Origin: Diogma glabrata
Taxonomy: Eukaryota; Arthropoda; Insecta; Diptera; Cylindrotomidae
DNA: 64,000 nucleotides
Reading direction: 5' to 3'
Assembly: GCA_963693315.1 (NCBI GenBank)
Contig: OY856187.1
Span: 113,662,437-113,726,436, forward strand
Shown here: piece after piece, positions 34,471-44,913 of the stretch
Layout: the number at the start of each line of letters is the position of its first letter
Numbering within the stretch: the first letter of the stretch is position 1
Position numbers and translations under genes: made by a program
The notes under the pieces: model-generated
Told to the model about the DNA's origin: nothing
The model's input: the letters and a program-made list of their open reading frames with translations, nothing else
Database searches by the model: none

Positions 34471-35901
34471 GTGACCTTATTTTTTTATAGCTGTCAAAAA
34501 AATTACAATCCAGAAATGACTTTTTTTACAATAGCTTTATACCGGTCCCCCAACAAACGTAACTCAAACTTTTTTAATATACTGACAAAAATTGTGGACG
34601 AGATTAGAGCAAAGTCCCCTAATTGTAAAGTTATCGTTACCGGTGACTTCAACGTCCACAACAAATCATGGTTGGAATTCTCCAAATCTACCGACGATGT
34701 TGACAATAGTGGAAAACTGGCAGAAATTTTTGCCGCGTCTCAGGGCCTATTCCAAATTGTTAAAAGCCCGACTTTCACTCCCCGTAATGGCGGTGATAAT
34801 AGTTTTCTTTTAGATCTCTATCTTACCACAATGCCAGATATTACGAGTGTCGATGTCGCGAAAGGGAGTATTGGAAATTCTGATCATTATTTAATCTCAT
34901 CAGTTATCAAAACTGATTTACTTAAAACTACAGCTCCCAAACCCCATAAAATATTTCACTACTCAAAAATGAATAAGAGTGGTCTTCAAAATTTTTTCCA
35001 TGGTTTCCCTTTCGACCGTCATTGTTTTTACACTGACAATGTAAATGTTTCTGCTCAAAACTTTACAGAAACCATCCAATTTGCTATAAATAAATTTGTC
35101 CCTTTCTCCATAGTAAAACCCAAACAAAAATACTTGTATTCGAAAGCTGCCAAAACGGCACTTAGAAACAAACGTAGATCATTTAATATTTGGATTCATA
35201 ACAAAACTCCCACTAATCGATCCCAATATCTAAAGGCCAACAAAATATCTAATCAGATTATCTCAAACGAAAAGTCCGAAATTGACAGAGCGAAAGCCTC
35301 AAAACTTACGTCTATGTCTGTTTCTGACAAGAGTTTCTACAGTGCCATCAATTCTTTAAATTCTGGTACAAAATTTTCTATTCCCCCTATTATTGATGGT
35401 GATTTAATCGTCAATGATCCCGCAAGAAAAGCTAACTTGTTCGCTGAACGCTTTGCTCTGAACTCCACTGTTTTGGAAACTTTTAAAGAAATACCCCAAA
35501 TCCAGTCTTCAGGAGTTAATATGAATGAACTTCACTTCAAACTCAAAATAGTCGCAAAACTTTTAAAGGGGTTAAACATCAACAAAGCCTCAGGAATGGA
35601 CAATATTCCACCCATTATTTTAAAAACCTTTTCCAAAGAACTTGCACCAACTTTAACTAAAATATTCTACCAATCCTACAAATCTGGTATATTTCCCTCG
35701 TGCTGGAAGTTGACAAATGTCCAGCCCGTCCCCAAAAAGGGACCAACATCCGATATCTCAAATTATAGGCCAATAGCTTTACTATCGGTCCTATCCAAAG
35801 TCTACGAGCATTATATTAATACACCTATTTCAAAATTTCTGGAAGAAAATCATTTAATATCCGACAGCCAATACGGTTTTCGAAACAAAAGATCAACTAC
35901 C
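34471..35901 (+). pseudogene. Host LINE ORF2, 5' half (endonuclease end, RT start)
   Basis: The reading frame enters within the apurinic-type endonuclease: 'IVTGDFNVHNKSW', 'SPTFTP', 'LDLYLTT' and 'GNSDHYLI' are its later motifs, and the N-terminal motifs are missing, so the element is 5'-truncated. From residue about 365 the reverse transcriptase begins ('NINKASGMDNIPP', 'CWKLTNVQPVPKKG', 'SNYRPIALLSVLSKVYE', 'QYGFRNKRSTT'). At 35901 the frame is cut by the insertion of another LINE. It resumes at 42950 in exactly the same frame once the insert and one copy of the 13-bp duplication are removed. The apparent ORF end at 35943 is inside the intruder. Confidence 0.9.
35889..35901. repeat. 13-bp target site duplication, left copy
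   Basis: AAGATCAACTACC, repeated perfectly at 42937-42949. It flanks the inner jockey-type LINE and defines its exact ends. Confidence 0.95.
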
Positions 35902-36078
35902 CATTCTCATTCGGTATTCGAAAGAGATAAGTTGTTTAAATAAAAACAAATTACGTAGTGCTAGATTTATTTATATATCAAAAATAAATCAATATTTTTT
36001 TTTCAAAACAAATATCTAAAAATAACAATTAAAATTGTGAATCAATTAATTTATTAGACTATTTATAAAAATCTAATA

Positions 36079-37440
36079 GTGCCTAAAACAAACAATGTTA
36101 GTGGTCATAAACATGAAACCACCGTGATTATTAAAAAAAGACGATCAAATGTCAATGCACAATTAGCTGCATTACAAATAGAAAAACTAAGTAATATGCA
36201 AGTCCTCAGAACCAGGAAAAATAATAGTTTACCAACATCAACTAATGATACAATTTCATTGGAAAACGTAGACAATATAAATATGGATGAAACTGAACAA
36301 ATAATATATCCGGATGATGTCACCATAAAAAACAGCTTCAACGGGATTAATGAGGTTACCGAAAATCCTGAAATATTAAACAAAAAAACCAATACACTTC
36401 AATCTAAAATTCCACCTATAATCATACAAAACAATTCATATGCTTCTACGCGTGCAATACTAGATACCTGCAAAATAAAATATAATTTAAAAATAATAAG
36501 TATCGGAATAAAAATTTTCGTTTTTTCTGAAGAAGATAAAAACATTGTTTTAAAAGCATTTACAACAACAAATGAAAATATTGATGTTTATACATTTCAA
36601 TCAATACATACTAAACCGTTCAAGGTAACAGCATACGGGATTCCTAATTCAATGACAACAGATGATATAAAACAAGGTTTGATTAATGAGTATGATATTT
36701 TGGCAAACGATATTATTGAAGTTACAGCTATTCATCATAATGATGATAAAAATAAAATTAAATTCCATATTTTGAAATTTAGCAAACAAAACCTAACTAA
36801 GCAAAAAAATTTTGCGATAAAACATATTAATAACGTAATGATTTCAATTAAACCGCACATAAACTACTCGAGTAAGCCTACTCAATGTCGCAAATGCCAG
36901 ATGTATGGTCACGGAAGTAGCAACTGCTTCAAAAAACACAAATGTATGAAATGCGGGGAAACTCACTCAGCGGAAACCTGTACAGCAACAACATTTAAAT
37001 GCATCAACTGCAATGGCTCTCACCAAGCTAATTCCAAGGATTGTCCAGAACTACAAAAATATCTAATAATTAAAAAAAATATTAACATTGATCGAAAAAT
37101 TAGCAATCTAAATAGAAACTACAGCACTCTTCCTCATTCTAAGGAAATTAACCAGCACCCTAACAGTGAACAATACAATAAAAACTTTCCTGAATTACTT
37201 CCAACAAGAAGTACAAAAGCTCACTCATCTTGGAAAAACAAATTCAATTCAGAACAAAGTGCATATACCACTAAAACTACAACTGCAGATTCCAACATAA
37301 GCGGCGAGCTCTTCTCAACAAGTGAAATTACCAATCTAGTGAGCGATATCATTTCACAACTATCAAGATGCACAACTAAGGCAGACCAATTCAAGGTTAT
37401 AACCAATCTGTCAATTAAATACCTGTATGATGGAAAATAG
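36079..37440 (+). CDS. LINE ORF1, Gag-like zinc-knuckle protein (about 453 aa)
   Basis: The frame is open from 36058. No in-frame ATG occurs before Met at 36196, so the true start is either a non-AUG codon (GTG at 36079) or lost. Residues about 269-325 hold three cysteine-rich knuckles: C-x2-C-x4-H-x4-C ('CRKCQMYGHGSSNC'), 'CMKCGETHSAETC' and 'CINCNGSHQANSKDC', the hallmark of jockey-clade ORF1. The region before them (about 180-260) resembles the RNA-binding core that precedes the knuckles in this family. The protein would coat LINE RNA and accompany it to the nucleus. It overlaps ORF2 by 14 bp (37427-37440) at ATGATGG, which suggests termination-coupled reinitiation. Confidence 0.9.
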   Translation: MPKTNNVSGHKHETTVIIKKRRSNVNAQLAALQIEKLSNMQVLRTRKNNSLPTSTNDTISLENVDNINMDETEQIIYPDDVTIKNSFNGINEVTENPEILNKKTNTLQSKIPPIIIQNNSYASTRAILDTCKIKYNLKIISIGIKIFVFSEEDKNIVLKAFTTTNENIDVYTFQSIHTKPFKVTAYGIPNSMTTDDIKQGLINEYDILANDIIEVTAIHHNDDKNKIKFHILKFSKQNLTKQKNFAIKHINNVMISIKPHINYSSKPTQCRKCQMYGHGSSNCFKKHKCMKCGETHSAETCTATTFKCINCNGSHQANSKDCPELQKYLIIKKNINIDRKISNLNRNYSTLPHSKEINQHPNSEQYNKNFPELLPTRSTKAHSSWKNKFNSEQSAYTTKTTTADSNISGELFSTSEITNLVSDIISQLSRCTTKADQFKVITNLSIKYLYDGK

Positions 37441-39235
37441 AACTACATCACTAAATTCAATTATATGGAATGCCCAGAGCATTAAACCTAAAACGATAGA
37501 GTTGTTTGACTTTCTCAAATCTGAAGATATTCATATATGCTTGATAACGGAAACATGGCTAACTGCTGAAACTAATATAGTTGATCCTGATTTTACTATT
37601 TATAGACTAGATAGACCGGGTAAAAGAAACCGCAGAGGTACATTAATTGGTCATGGCGGAGTAAGTATTATTTTAAAGAAAAACATTAAACATACACTTT
37701 TACATTCTTTTAGTCTCTCAGTCGTTGAAGCTATAGGGGTAAAAATTTACACCGATGTAGGTGATGTTACATTTATCGTAGCCTATTTTCCAAGTACTAA
37801 CGATGCCTCCAAGATTAGTCAGTTTAACTCAGACATGAGTAAGCTTTCAAATTTGTCAAGTCCTTACTTTATTGGAGGGGATCTTAATGCTAAGGACCAA
37901 AGTTGGAATTGTTTTATAGGAAATCGTGCGGGTAAGATTATTAAGCATATGTCAATGATTAAAAATTTTGATATTATTTACCCAAGTGAGCCCACGCATT
38001 ATTCAAAGAAATCCAAATATCCTTCCACATTAGATTTACTTATAACAAATCGCCACGAACTGGTCGCTAGCATTAAAACATTAAATAAACTCAGCTCAGA
38101 TCATCTTCCCGTTAAATTTACTATTGATGTAACACATACTCTCTCAATTAACAATACTTCTACAAAATTTGATTATTCAAACGCCAATTGGCCAGTTTAT
38201 AAACAGTTTATTAATGAGAACCTCAATCTAGGTCCAATGGCACTAATTAACCACTTATACAACTCAAATGACGTCGATAAGGCCATACTTGATCTTACCC
38301 GAATAATTAATGCGGCTGCCAACTGTACAATACCCAAGCATTCAAAAAAACAAAGCCCAAAGTCAATTGTAATTCCCAGCTCTTTAAAAGCTAAAATCTC
38401 ACTTAAAAATAGCATCAGAAGGCAATGGCAACGAACCAGAGACCCATGTCTAAAAAGTAGACTCAATCTTGCTATAAGAATAATGAGCGAAGAGCTAATT
38501 GAACTAAGGAATGAGAATTTCTCAAACTTTATTTCCAAAATTTCAAACACACTGCCTCACAGGAAACAACTTTTTCATTTAACCAAATTACTAAATCGGC
38601 AAAAAAGTAAAATTTCTGTAATACATCATCCAGATCCATGTAACAGTCAAAAACTTCTGTTAACGGATCCTGAAAAGGCTTCCGCCTTTGCATCACATTT
38701 CGCGCAGATACATAGCAATAATCACGTTACTGACCCTACTCTTGCCCAACTAGTACAAGAAACTCTTCGTGAGCTAGAAAACGCATCAGATATACTAGTA
38801 CTAAATCCCAATGAACTAACTAAACCCAAAGAAATCGCTAGCATCATTTCTACTATTAAAAACAACAAATCACCCGGCCAAGATAATATGTCTAACCAGT
38901 TAATCAAACATCTGCCCCGCAAAGCCCTAGTTTACCTTACTTATATTTTCAACGCATCACTTAGAATCGGTTATTTTCCAAATGCCTGGAAAAAAGCGAT
39001 TGTTTTACCAATACTTAAACCCAAAAAGGATAGAACTCTAATTGGAAGCTATAGACCCATAAGCTTGTTGAACGGGCTTGGCAAAGTATTCGAAAGAATC
39101 ATTCTCTCTAGAATTCAAAACTGGTTAGAAGAAGAAGGGTTATACCTAACGAACAATTTGGCTTTCGTGTTGGACACTCTACTAGTCATCAACTGCTGCG
39201 AATCTGCAATCACGCAAAACAAAATCTATCCATGA
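37427..39235 (+). pseudogene. LINE ORF2 copy 1: endonuclease and start of reverse transcriptase, frameshifted
   Basis: Residues 1-235 contain the full apurinic-type endonuclease set: 'IWNAQSI', 'ITETWL', 'GGVSIILKK', 'GGDLNAKDQSW', 'PSTLDLLITN' and 'SSDHLPVKF'. Reverse transcriptase blocks start near residue 475 ('KNNKSPGQDNMSNQLI', 'AWKKAIVLPILKPKKD', 'SYRPISLLNGLGKVFE'). At about 39145-39155 a one-base shift breaks the frame: the expected 'QFGFRVGHSTSHQLLR' is found in the next frame, which leads directly into the ORF starting at 39232. The protein as encoded therefore lacks the catalytic RT core. The identical frameshift is present in copy 2. Confidence 0.9.
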
Positions 39236-41610
39236 AGAAATCTACAGGTCTAATACTATTCGACATGGAAAAAGCGTTCGATACAGTATGGCATGATGGA
39301 TTAATATTCAAGCTAATCAATTACAATTGCCCGAGATATTTAATTAAAATAATCCGCTCTTTTCTCCGAAATCGTACTTTTGAAGTTTCAGTTAACAACT
39401 CTACCTCCTTGTCTTATCCAATTCTATGTGGGGTGCCCCAAGGGGCTGTTCTCTCTCCCATCCTGTACAACATTTACACGGCAGATATAAAACTCAACTT
39501 TGATGATGAAGTTGGCTTTGCCCAATACGCCGAAGATACAGCCATATATTCTAGTGCCTCTGACGTCAATGAGATTATTAATAACCTACAACGAAACATA
39601 AACCATCTTACGAGTTATTTCCATAAATGGAGAATCAATATAAACCCCACCAAAACACAAGCTATCTTCATCGCCCGTAAAACTGCTAGCCGCAACCTAC
39701 CAAATACTGGTTCTCTCAAAATTAATAACACACCTGTAACATGGTCTAAGTATATTAAATACTTGGGTATGATTATTGATAAGCGAATAACATACAAAAA
39801 TCATATTAATTATTCAATAACTAAATGTGAAAACTGTATCAAAATGTTGTTTGACTGTATCAAATTGTTGTTTGAGTTGTTTGACTTTCTCAAATCTGAA
39901 GATATTCATATATGCTTGATAACGGAAACATGGCTAACTGCTGAAACTAATATAGTTGATCCTGATTTTACTATTTATAGACTAGATAGACCGGGTAAAA
40001 GAAACCGCAGAGGTACATTAATTGGTCATGGCGGAGTAAGTATTATTTTAAAGAAAAACATTAAACATACACTTTTACATTCTTTTAGTCTCTCAGTCGT
40101 TGAAGCTATAGGGGTAAAAATTTACACCGATGTAGGTGATGTTACATTTATCGTAGCCTATTTTCCAAGTACTAACGATGCCTCCAAGATTAGTCAGTTT
40201 AACTCAGACATGAGTAAGCTTTCAAATTTGTCAAGTCCTTACTTTATTGGAGGGGATCTTAATGCTAAGGACCAAAGTTGGAATTGTTTTATAGGAAATC
40301 GTGCGGGTAAGATTATTAAGCATATGTCAATGATTAAAAATTTTGATATTATTTACCCAAGTGAGCCCACGCATTATTCAAAGAAATCCAAATATCCTTC
40401 CACATTAGATTTACTTATAACAAATCGCCACGAACTGGTCGCTAGCATTAAAACATTAAATAAACTCAGCTCAGATCATCTTCCCGTTAAATTTACTATT
40501 GATGTAACACATACTCTCTCAATTAACAATACTTCTACAAAATTTGATTATTCAAACGCCAATTGGCCAGTTTATAAACAGTTTATTAATGAGAACCTCA
40601 ATCTAGGTCCAATGGCACTAATTAACCACTTATACAACTCAAATGACGTCGATAAGGCCATACTTGATCTTACCCGAATAATTAATGAAGCTGCCAACTG
40701 TACAATACCCAAGCATTCAAAAAAACAAAGCCCAAAGTCAATTGTAATTCCCAGCTCTTTAAAAGCTAAAATCTCACTTAAAAATAGCATCAGAAGGCAA
40801 TGGCAACGAACCAGAGACCCATGTCTAAAAAGTAGACTCAATCTTGCTATAAGAATAATGAGCGAAGAGCTAATTGAACTAAGGAATGAGAATTTCTCAA
40901 ACTTTATTTCCAAAATTTCAAACACACTGCCTCACAGGAAACAACTTTTTCATTTAACCAAATTACTAAATCGGCAAAAAAGTAAAATTTCTGTAATACA
41001 TCATCCAGATCCATGTAACAGTCAAAAACTTCTGTTAACGGATCCTGAAAAGGCTTCCGCCTTTGCATCACATTTCGCGCAGATACATAGCAATAATCAC
41101 GTTACTGACCCTACTCTTGCCCAACTAGTACAAGAAACTCTTCGTGAGCTAGAAAACGCATCAGATATACTAGTACTAAATCCCAATGAACTAACTAAAC
41201 CCAAAGAAATCGCTAGCATCATTTCTACTATTAAAAACAACAAATCACCCGGCCAAGATAATATGTCTAACCAGTTAATCAAACATCTGCCCCGCAAAGC
41301 CCTAGTTTACCTTACTTATATTTTCAACGCATCACTTAGAATCGGTTATTTTCCAAATGCCTGGAAAAAAGCGATTGTTTTACCAATACTTAAACCCAAA
41401 AAGGATAGAACTCTAATTGGAAGCTATAGACCCATAAGCTTGTTGAACGGGCTTGGCAAAGTATTCGAAAGAATCATTCTCTCTAGAATTCAAAACTGGT
41501 TAGAAGAAGAAGGGTTATACCTAACGAACAATTTGGCTTTCGTGTTGGACACTCTACTAGTCATCAACTGCTGCGAATCTGCAATCACGCAAAACAAAAT
41601 CTATCCATGA
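39232..41610 (+). pseudogene. Chimeric LINE ORF: RT core of copy 1 fused in frame to endonuclease of copy 2
   Basis: Residues 1-205 are the reverse transcriptase core of copy 1 ('LILFDMEKAFDTVWHDGL', 'CGVPQGAVLSPILYNIY'). The catalytic box is Y-A-E-D (codon GAA at 39532-39534, residue 101) instead of Y-A-D-D. At residues about 206-214 the junction filler adds 'FDCIKLLFE'. The frame then enters copy 2 at 'LFDFLKSEDIHICLITETWL', running through endonuclease and early RT blocks to the same frameshift stop as copy 1. A 792-residue RT-then-endonuclease order is not a known LINE architecture; it results from the tandem duplication and is probably non-functional. The only coding difference from copy 1 noticed is Ala to Glu in '(N)xAANC' (about 40688). 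Confidence 0.9.
39834..39875. repeat. Junction filler of the LINE duplication (21-bp imperfect repeat)
   Basis: Two units, 39834-39854 and 39855-39875, of the form CTGTATCAAAATGTTGTTTG differ at one base. Copy 1 stops matching the LINE at 39848 and copy 2 starts at 39874, leaving 25 extra bases that are templated from adjacent sequence. This is typical of polymerase-mediated end joining or replication slippage with template switching. Confidence 0.8.
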
Positions 41611-42548
41611 AGAAATCTACAGGTCTAATACTATTCGACATGGAAAAAGCGTTCGATACAGTATGGCATGATGGATTAATATTCAAGCTAATCAATTACA
41701 ATTGCCCGAGATATTTAATTAAAATAATCCGCTCTTTTCTCCGAAATCGTACTTTTGAAGTTTCAGTTAACAACTCTACCTCCTTGTCTTATCCAATTCT
41801 ATGTGGGGTGCCCCAAGGGGCTGTTCTCTCTCCCATCCTGTACAACATTTACACGGCAGATATAAAACTCAACTTTGATGATGAAGTTGGCTTTGCCCAA
41901 TACGCCGAAGATACAGCCATATATTCTAGTGCCTCTGACGTCAATGAGATTATTAATAACCTACAACGAAACATAAACCATCTTACGAGTTATTTCCATA
42001 AATGGAGAATCAATATAAACCCCACCAAAACACAAGCTATCTTCATCGCCCGTAAAACTGCTAGCCGCAACCTACCAAATACTGGTTCTCTCAAAATTAA
42101 TAACACACCTGTAACATGGTCTAAGTATATTAAATACTTGGGTATGATTATTGATAAGCGAATAACATACAAAAATCATATTAATTATTCAATAACTAAA
42201 TGTGAAAACTGTATCAAAATGTTATACAGCCTTGTACATCGAAAGTCAAAACTGTTGATTGCGAACAAACGTCTAATATATCTACTAATTTTGCGAAGCA
42301 TTTTACTTTACGCAGCACCTGTGTGGTTTGCCAGTGCCAAAACCCACCGGAAAAAACTTCAAGTTTGCCAAAACAAATGTCTCAAACTTATATATAACAA
42401 ACCCAAGCTATATTCAACTAGACGTCTACACCGGTTAGTTAATATTCCCACTATTCAAGATCAAATCATTAAAATAAAAACCAAGTTCAAAAACAACTTA
42501 TCCATAATCCAAAACCCTCTGATAAGTAGTCTTAACGAAAACATTTAA
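41607..42548 (+). pseudogene. LINE ORF2 copy 2: reverse transcriptase core and C-terminal domain
   Basis: A 313-residue frame with the RT blocks 'LILFDMEKAFDTVWHD', 'GVPQGAVLSPIL' and altered 'YAEDTAIY' (GAA at 41907-41909). It continues past the duplication border at 42223 into the genuine C-terminus ('LLYAAPVWFASAKTHRKKLQ', 'QNKCLKLIYN') typical of jockey-clade LINEs. Together with 37427-39235 it would make up the original ORF2 if the frameshift were absent. The Asp-to-Glu change in the catalytic pair predicts strongly reduced polymerase activity. Confidence 0.9.
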
Positions 42549-42936
42549 AAACAACATTTTACATAAATATTGACTGGCTCAACTTAATATATTAATATTA
42601 AGTTGAGTCAGTCTCTTTTATTTTATTTTAATGATAGTTTTAGTTGACCGTAAGTCATTTTTTTTTAGGTTTAGAATTAGTTATAAATAGATTTAAGTTA
42701 CTTAAGTTAATCATTGTGGTTTTTTTAAACGACGCTTCTTCCGCTAACTGAAATCAACCTCATATCAAAATTTATTACATTACTCATGCTCCGTTACCAT
42801 GACCAAATTATTAATTATTTTAATTCAAATTGTATTATATAAAGTAGAAAAGCTAAACGCTGAACTCTTAAATTCTTATATAAACATTGTACCAAATCAT
42901 TTTAAATACCAATAAAGAATTTTGTGAATTGAATTG
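42549..42936 (+). other. 3' UTR of the inner LINE
   Basis: Non-coding, with an inverted pair near 42568-42615 ('actggctcaacttaatatta' / 'taatattaagttgagtcagt') that can form a hairpin. It is followed by T-rich sequence and the terminal 'tttgtgaattgaattg' tail. A stable 3' hairpin could serve recognition by the element's own reverse transcriptase. Confidence 0.7.
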
Positions 42937-42949
42937 AAGATCAACTACC
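42937..42949. repeat. 13-bp target site duplication, right copy
   Basis: AAGATCAACTACC, identical to 35889-35901. The host LINE frame continues immediately after it at 42950. Confidence 0.95.
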
Positions 42950-44242
42950 GATCTATTAAACTATGTAGCGCATTGTTGGAACAGCATACTTGATAAAGGT
43001 GGTGAAACATACGTTATCGCTTTAGACATCTCCAAGGCATTCGATCGAGAATGGCATGCCAACTTAATCAACAAGCTCGTTGCGTACGGTTTTCATCCCA
43101 ATGTTGTGAAGCTGATTCAAAATTTTCTATCCAACCGATACATTTCGGTAGCCTTAGACGGATTTTCTTCTGAGTGTAAACTAATTAACGCTGGTGTACC
43201 CCAAGGCTCAGTATTGTCCCCAACCCTATTTTTGATTTATATCAACGAATTGTTGAAAATCATTAGCAACCCAATAAGTAGTTTTGCAGATGATAGTACT
43301 CTGCACAAGTCATTCGAGCCCCTTCCTTTAAAAGGTAAAATGCACGAACGAATTAATCCCGCCCGGAGAGATTCTGCCATAAACGTGAAGAAAGACCAGA
43401 ATAAAGTCGCCGACTGGGGTGACCAAAACCTTGTCAATTTCAACTCTACCAAAACACAGCTGTTGATTGTTTCCAAATTAAAGACCGAGTTCCCCAAAGA
43501 TATTTTATTTAGTATGTGTGATGAACCAATAGGTGAATGTAAAAACATTCGTGTATTGGGTGTCACAGTTTAAAATGACCTACTCTGGAACGATCATGTA
43601 ATGGCGATGGCAAAAAGCGCGTCTAAAAAACTCGGCCTCCTAAATAGATGCAAACAATTTTTCACTCCATACCAATTGCTCCATGTTTATAAGTCCTATA
43701 TTCGTCCCTGTATGGAGTACTGCTGTCAAGTTTGTGGTGCTGCCTCTGTTTCCATTTTGGCCCTCTTGGACTCTGTTCAAAAGCGAGCTATACGAATTGT
43801 GGGTGATCGAACTTTGACATCAAAACTTGATTCCCTACAACATCGTTGCACTGTTGCTGACCTCGTTGTTTTTTACAAATATTGTCATCAGCAGTGCTCA
43901 GATGAAATCAGCGGTATCATGCCTCAAACTTATTCTTACCCCCGTTCCACTCGGCAATCGGCTGCCGCAACCGGTGAAACGGTAAAGATCCCGCGCTGTC
44001 ATACTGGTAGATCGCAGAGAGACTTCTTTGTCCGAACTGCGTACAAATGGAATAGTTTGCTGGAACACTTAGTCTCAGGTGGCTTCAACCCACAGATGGT
44101 TAAAAAAAGCTTTAATCTACACCTTAGAACGCCAGGTGTTGTGGGACCCAGGTCTAGACCTAGGTCTTAAAAGGTATTTATGTGCTGTTGTGACACATAT
44201 TCTAAACCCTATTACACTACACATTTTATTAAAAAAAAAAAA
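42950..44242 (+). pseudogene. Host LINE ORF2, 3' half (RT catalytic core to C-terminus) and tail
   Basis: The frame continues from 35901: 'VIALDISKAFDREWH', 'NAGVPQGSVLSPTLFLIYIN' and the intact catalytic 'SSFADDSTL' (FADD), then the thumb 'LVNFNSTKTQLL'. A TAA at 43571-43573 interrupts it; the same frame then runs to 44170 with 'YKSYIRPCMEYCCQVCGAA', 'LLDSVQKRAIRIVGD' and 'AYKWNSLLEHL'. A short 3' UTR ends in a poly(A) run at 44231-44242. Apart from the inserted LINE and this stop the copy is well preserved, so it was young when interrupted. The RT residues and C-terminal motifs fit a jockey/CR1-like insect LINE of a different family from the intruder. Confidence 0.88.
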
Positions 44243-44913
44243 ATCAAAGTTTCCTGAAAAATATAATAAAATAAATCCAGTGTATCATTCAAACTAATTC
44301 ATAAAATCATAAAAAATTCATTTATTGAACATTACTCTAATAAATAAATTCCATACATAGTTTTTATAAATCATTATACTCACCAATTTCAAAATATAAT
44401 ATATATAATAAAAAAAATTTAACCGCCAAAAAAAAAATAATTTTGGTTGAAAAACAAAACAAGGGGGGAAATAGTAATTAATTACTATTTTCCCTTTAAG
44501 GGGGCAATAGTAATTGAAGGCATTGTTATTTCAATTTTAGGTATTGTTATTTCAAAAGGAAAAAAGGCTTGCTTTACGCACAATTTTTTGAGATCGTAGT
44601 GGTTTTCGTTTAAAATTCAATTTAATTTTAGCGTTAATTTCATGAAATTGATTAGTGAAATACGTTCTGAATTATGTCGGTACAGAATAAAATAATGCAT
44701 TTTCAGAAATATACCAAATCAAAAGTTATGAAAATTCCATAAAAGAGTTGCAATCTTTCTTAAAACTTGAAACTTTCCATATGACAACCCTCTCGATCGG
44801 TTCCAAAAAAGATTCATTTTACATTTTCCACTCCTTGCCCCTCAAAACACAAACTTCCACTTCCAATTTAAAAGAACTTGCTATATTTTTTTATAGATGA
44901 GATGTATATTGAT
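44243..44913. other. AT-rich DNA with one diverged 286-bp-type module
   Basis: Around 44700-44880 the sequence follows the same order as the array units at 58619-59930: 'aaagttatgaaaattcc', 'tttcttaaaactt', 'ccatatgacaaccctctcgatcgg', 'ccccttgcccctcaaaacacaaa'-like words. It is a single diverged copy. The rest is AT-rich with no gene, including a 14-base TAATTACTATT inverted motif near 44470-44500. Confidence 0.45.
44906..44913. repeat. 8-bp hAT target duplication, left
   Basis: ATATTGAT, repeated perfectly at 47551-47558 on the other side of the hAT element. Confidence 0.92.

Larger units (their letters stand above)
35902..42936 (+). mobile_element. Full-length jockey-type LINE with internal 2.35-kb tandem duplication
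   Basis: Bounded by perfect 13-bp duplications. It starts CATTCTCATTCG, carries ORF1 (36079-37440) and ORF2 (from 37427), and ends in a 'gaattgaattg' tail instead of poly(A). Its length is 7035 bp, of which 2375 bp is a duplication (copy 1 37499-39848, copy 2 39874-42223, junction 39849-39873), so the original was 4.66 kb. Two-ORF structure, endonuclease type and RT motifs fit the jockey clade. It is inserted inside the reverse transcriptase gene of another LINE and is therefore younger than that one. Confidence 0.93.
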
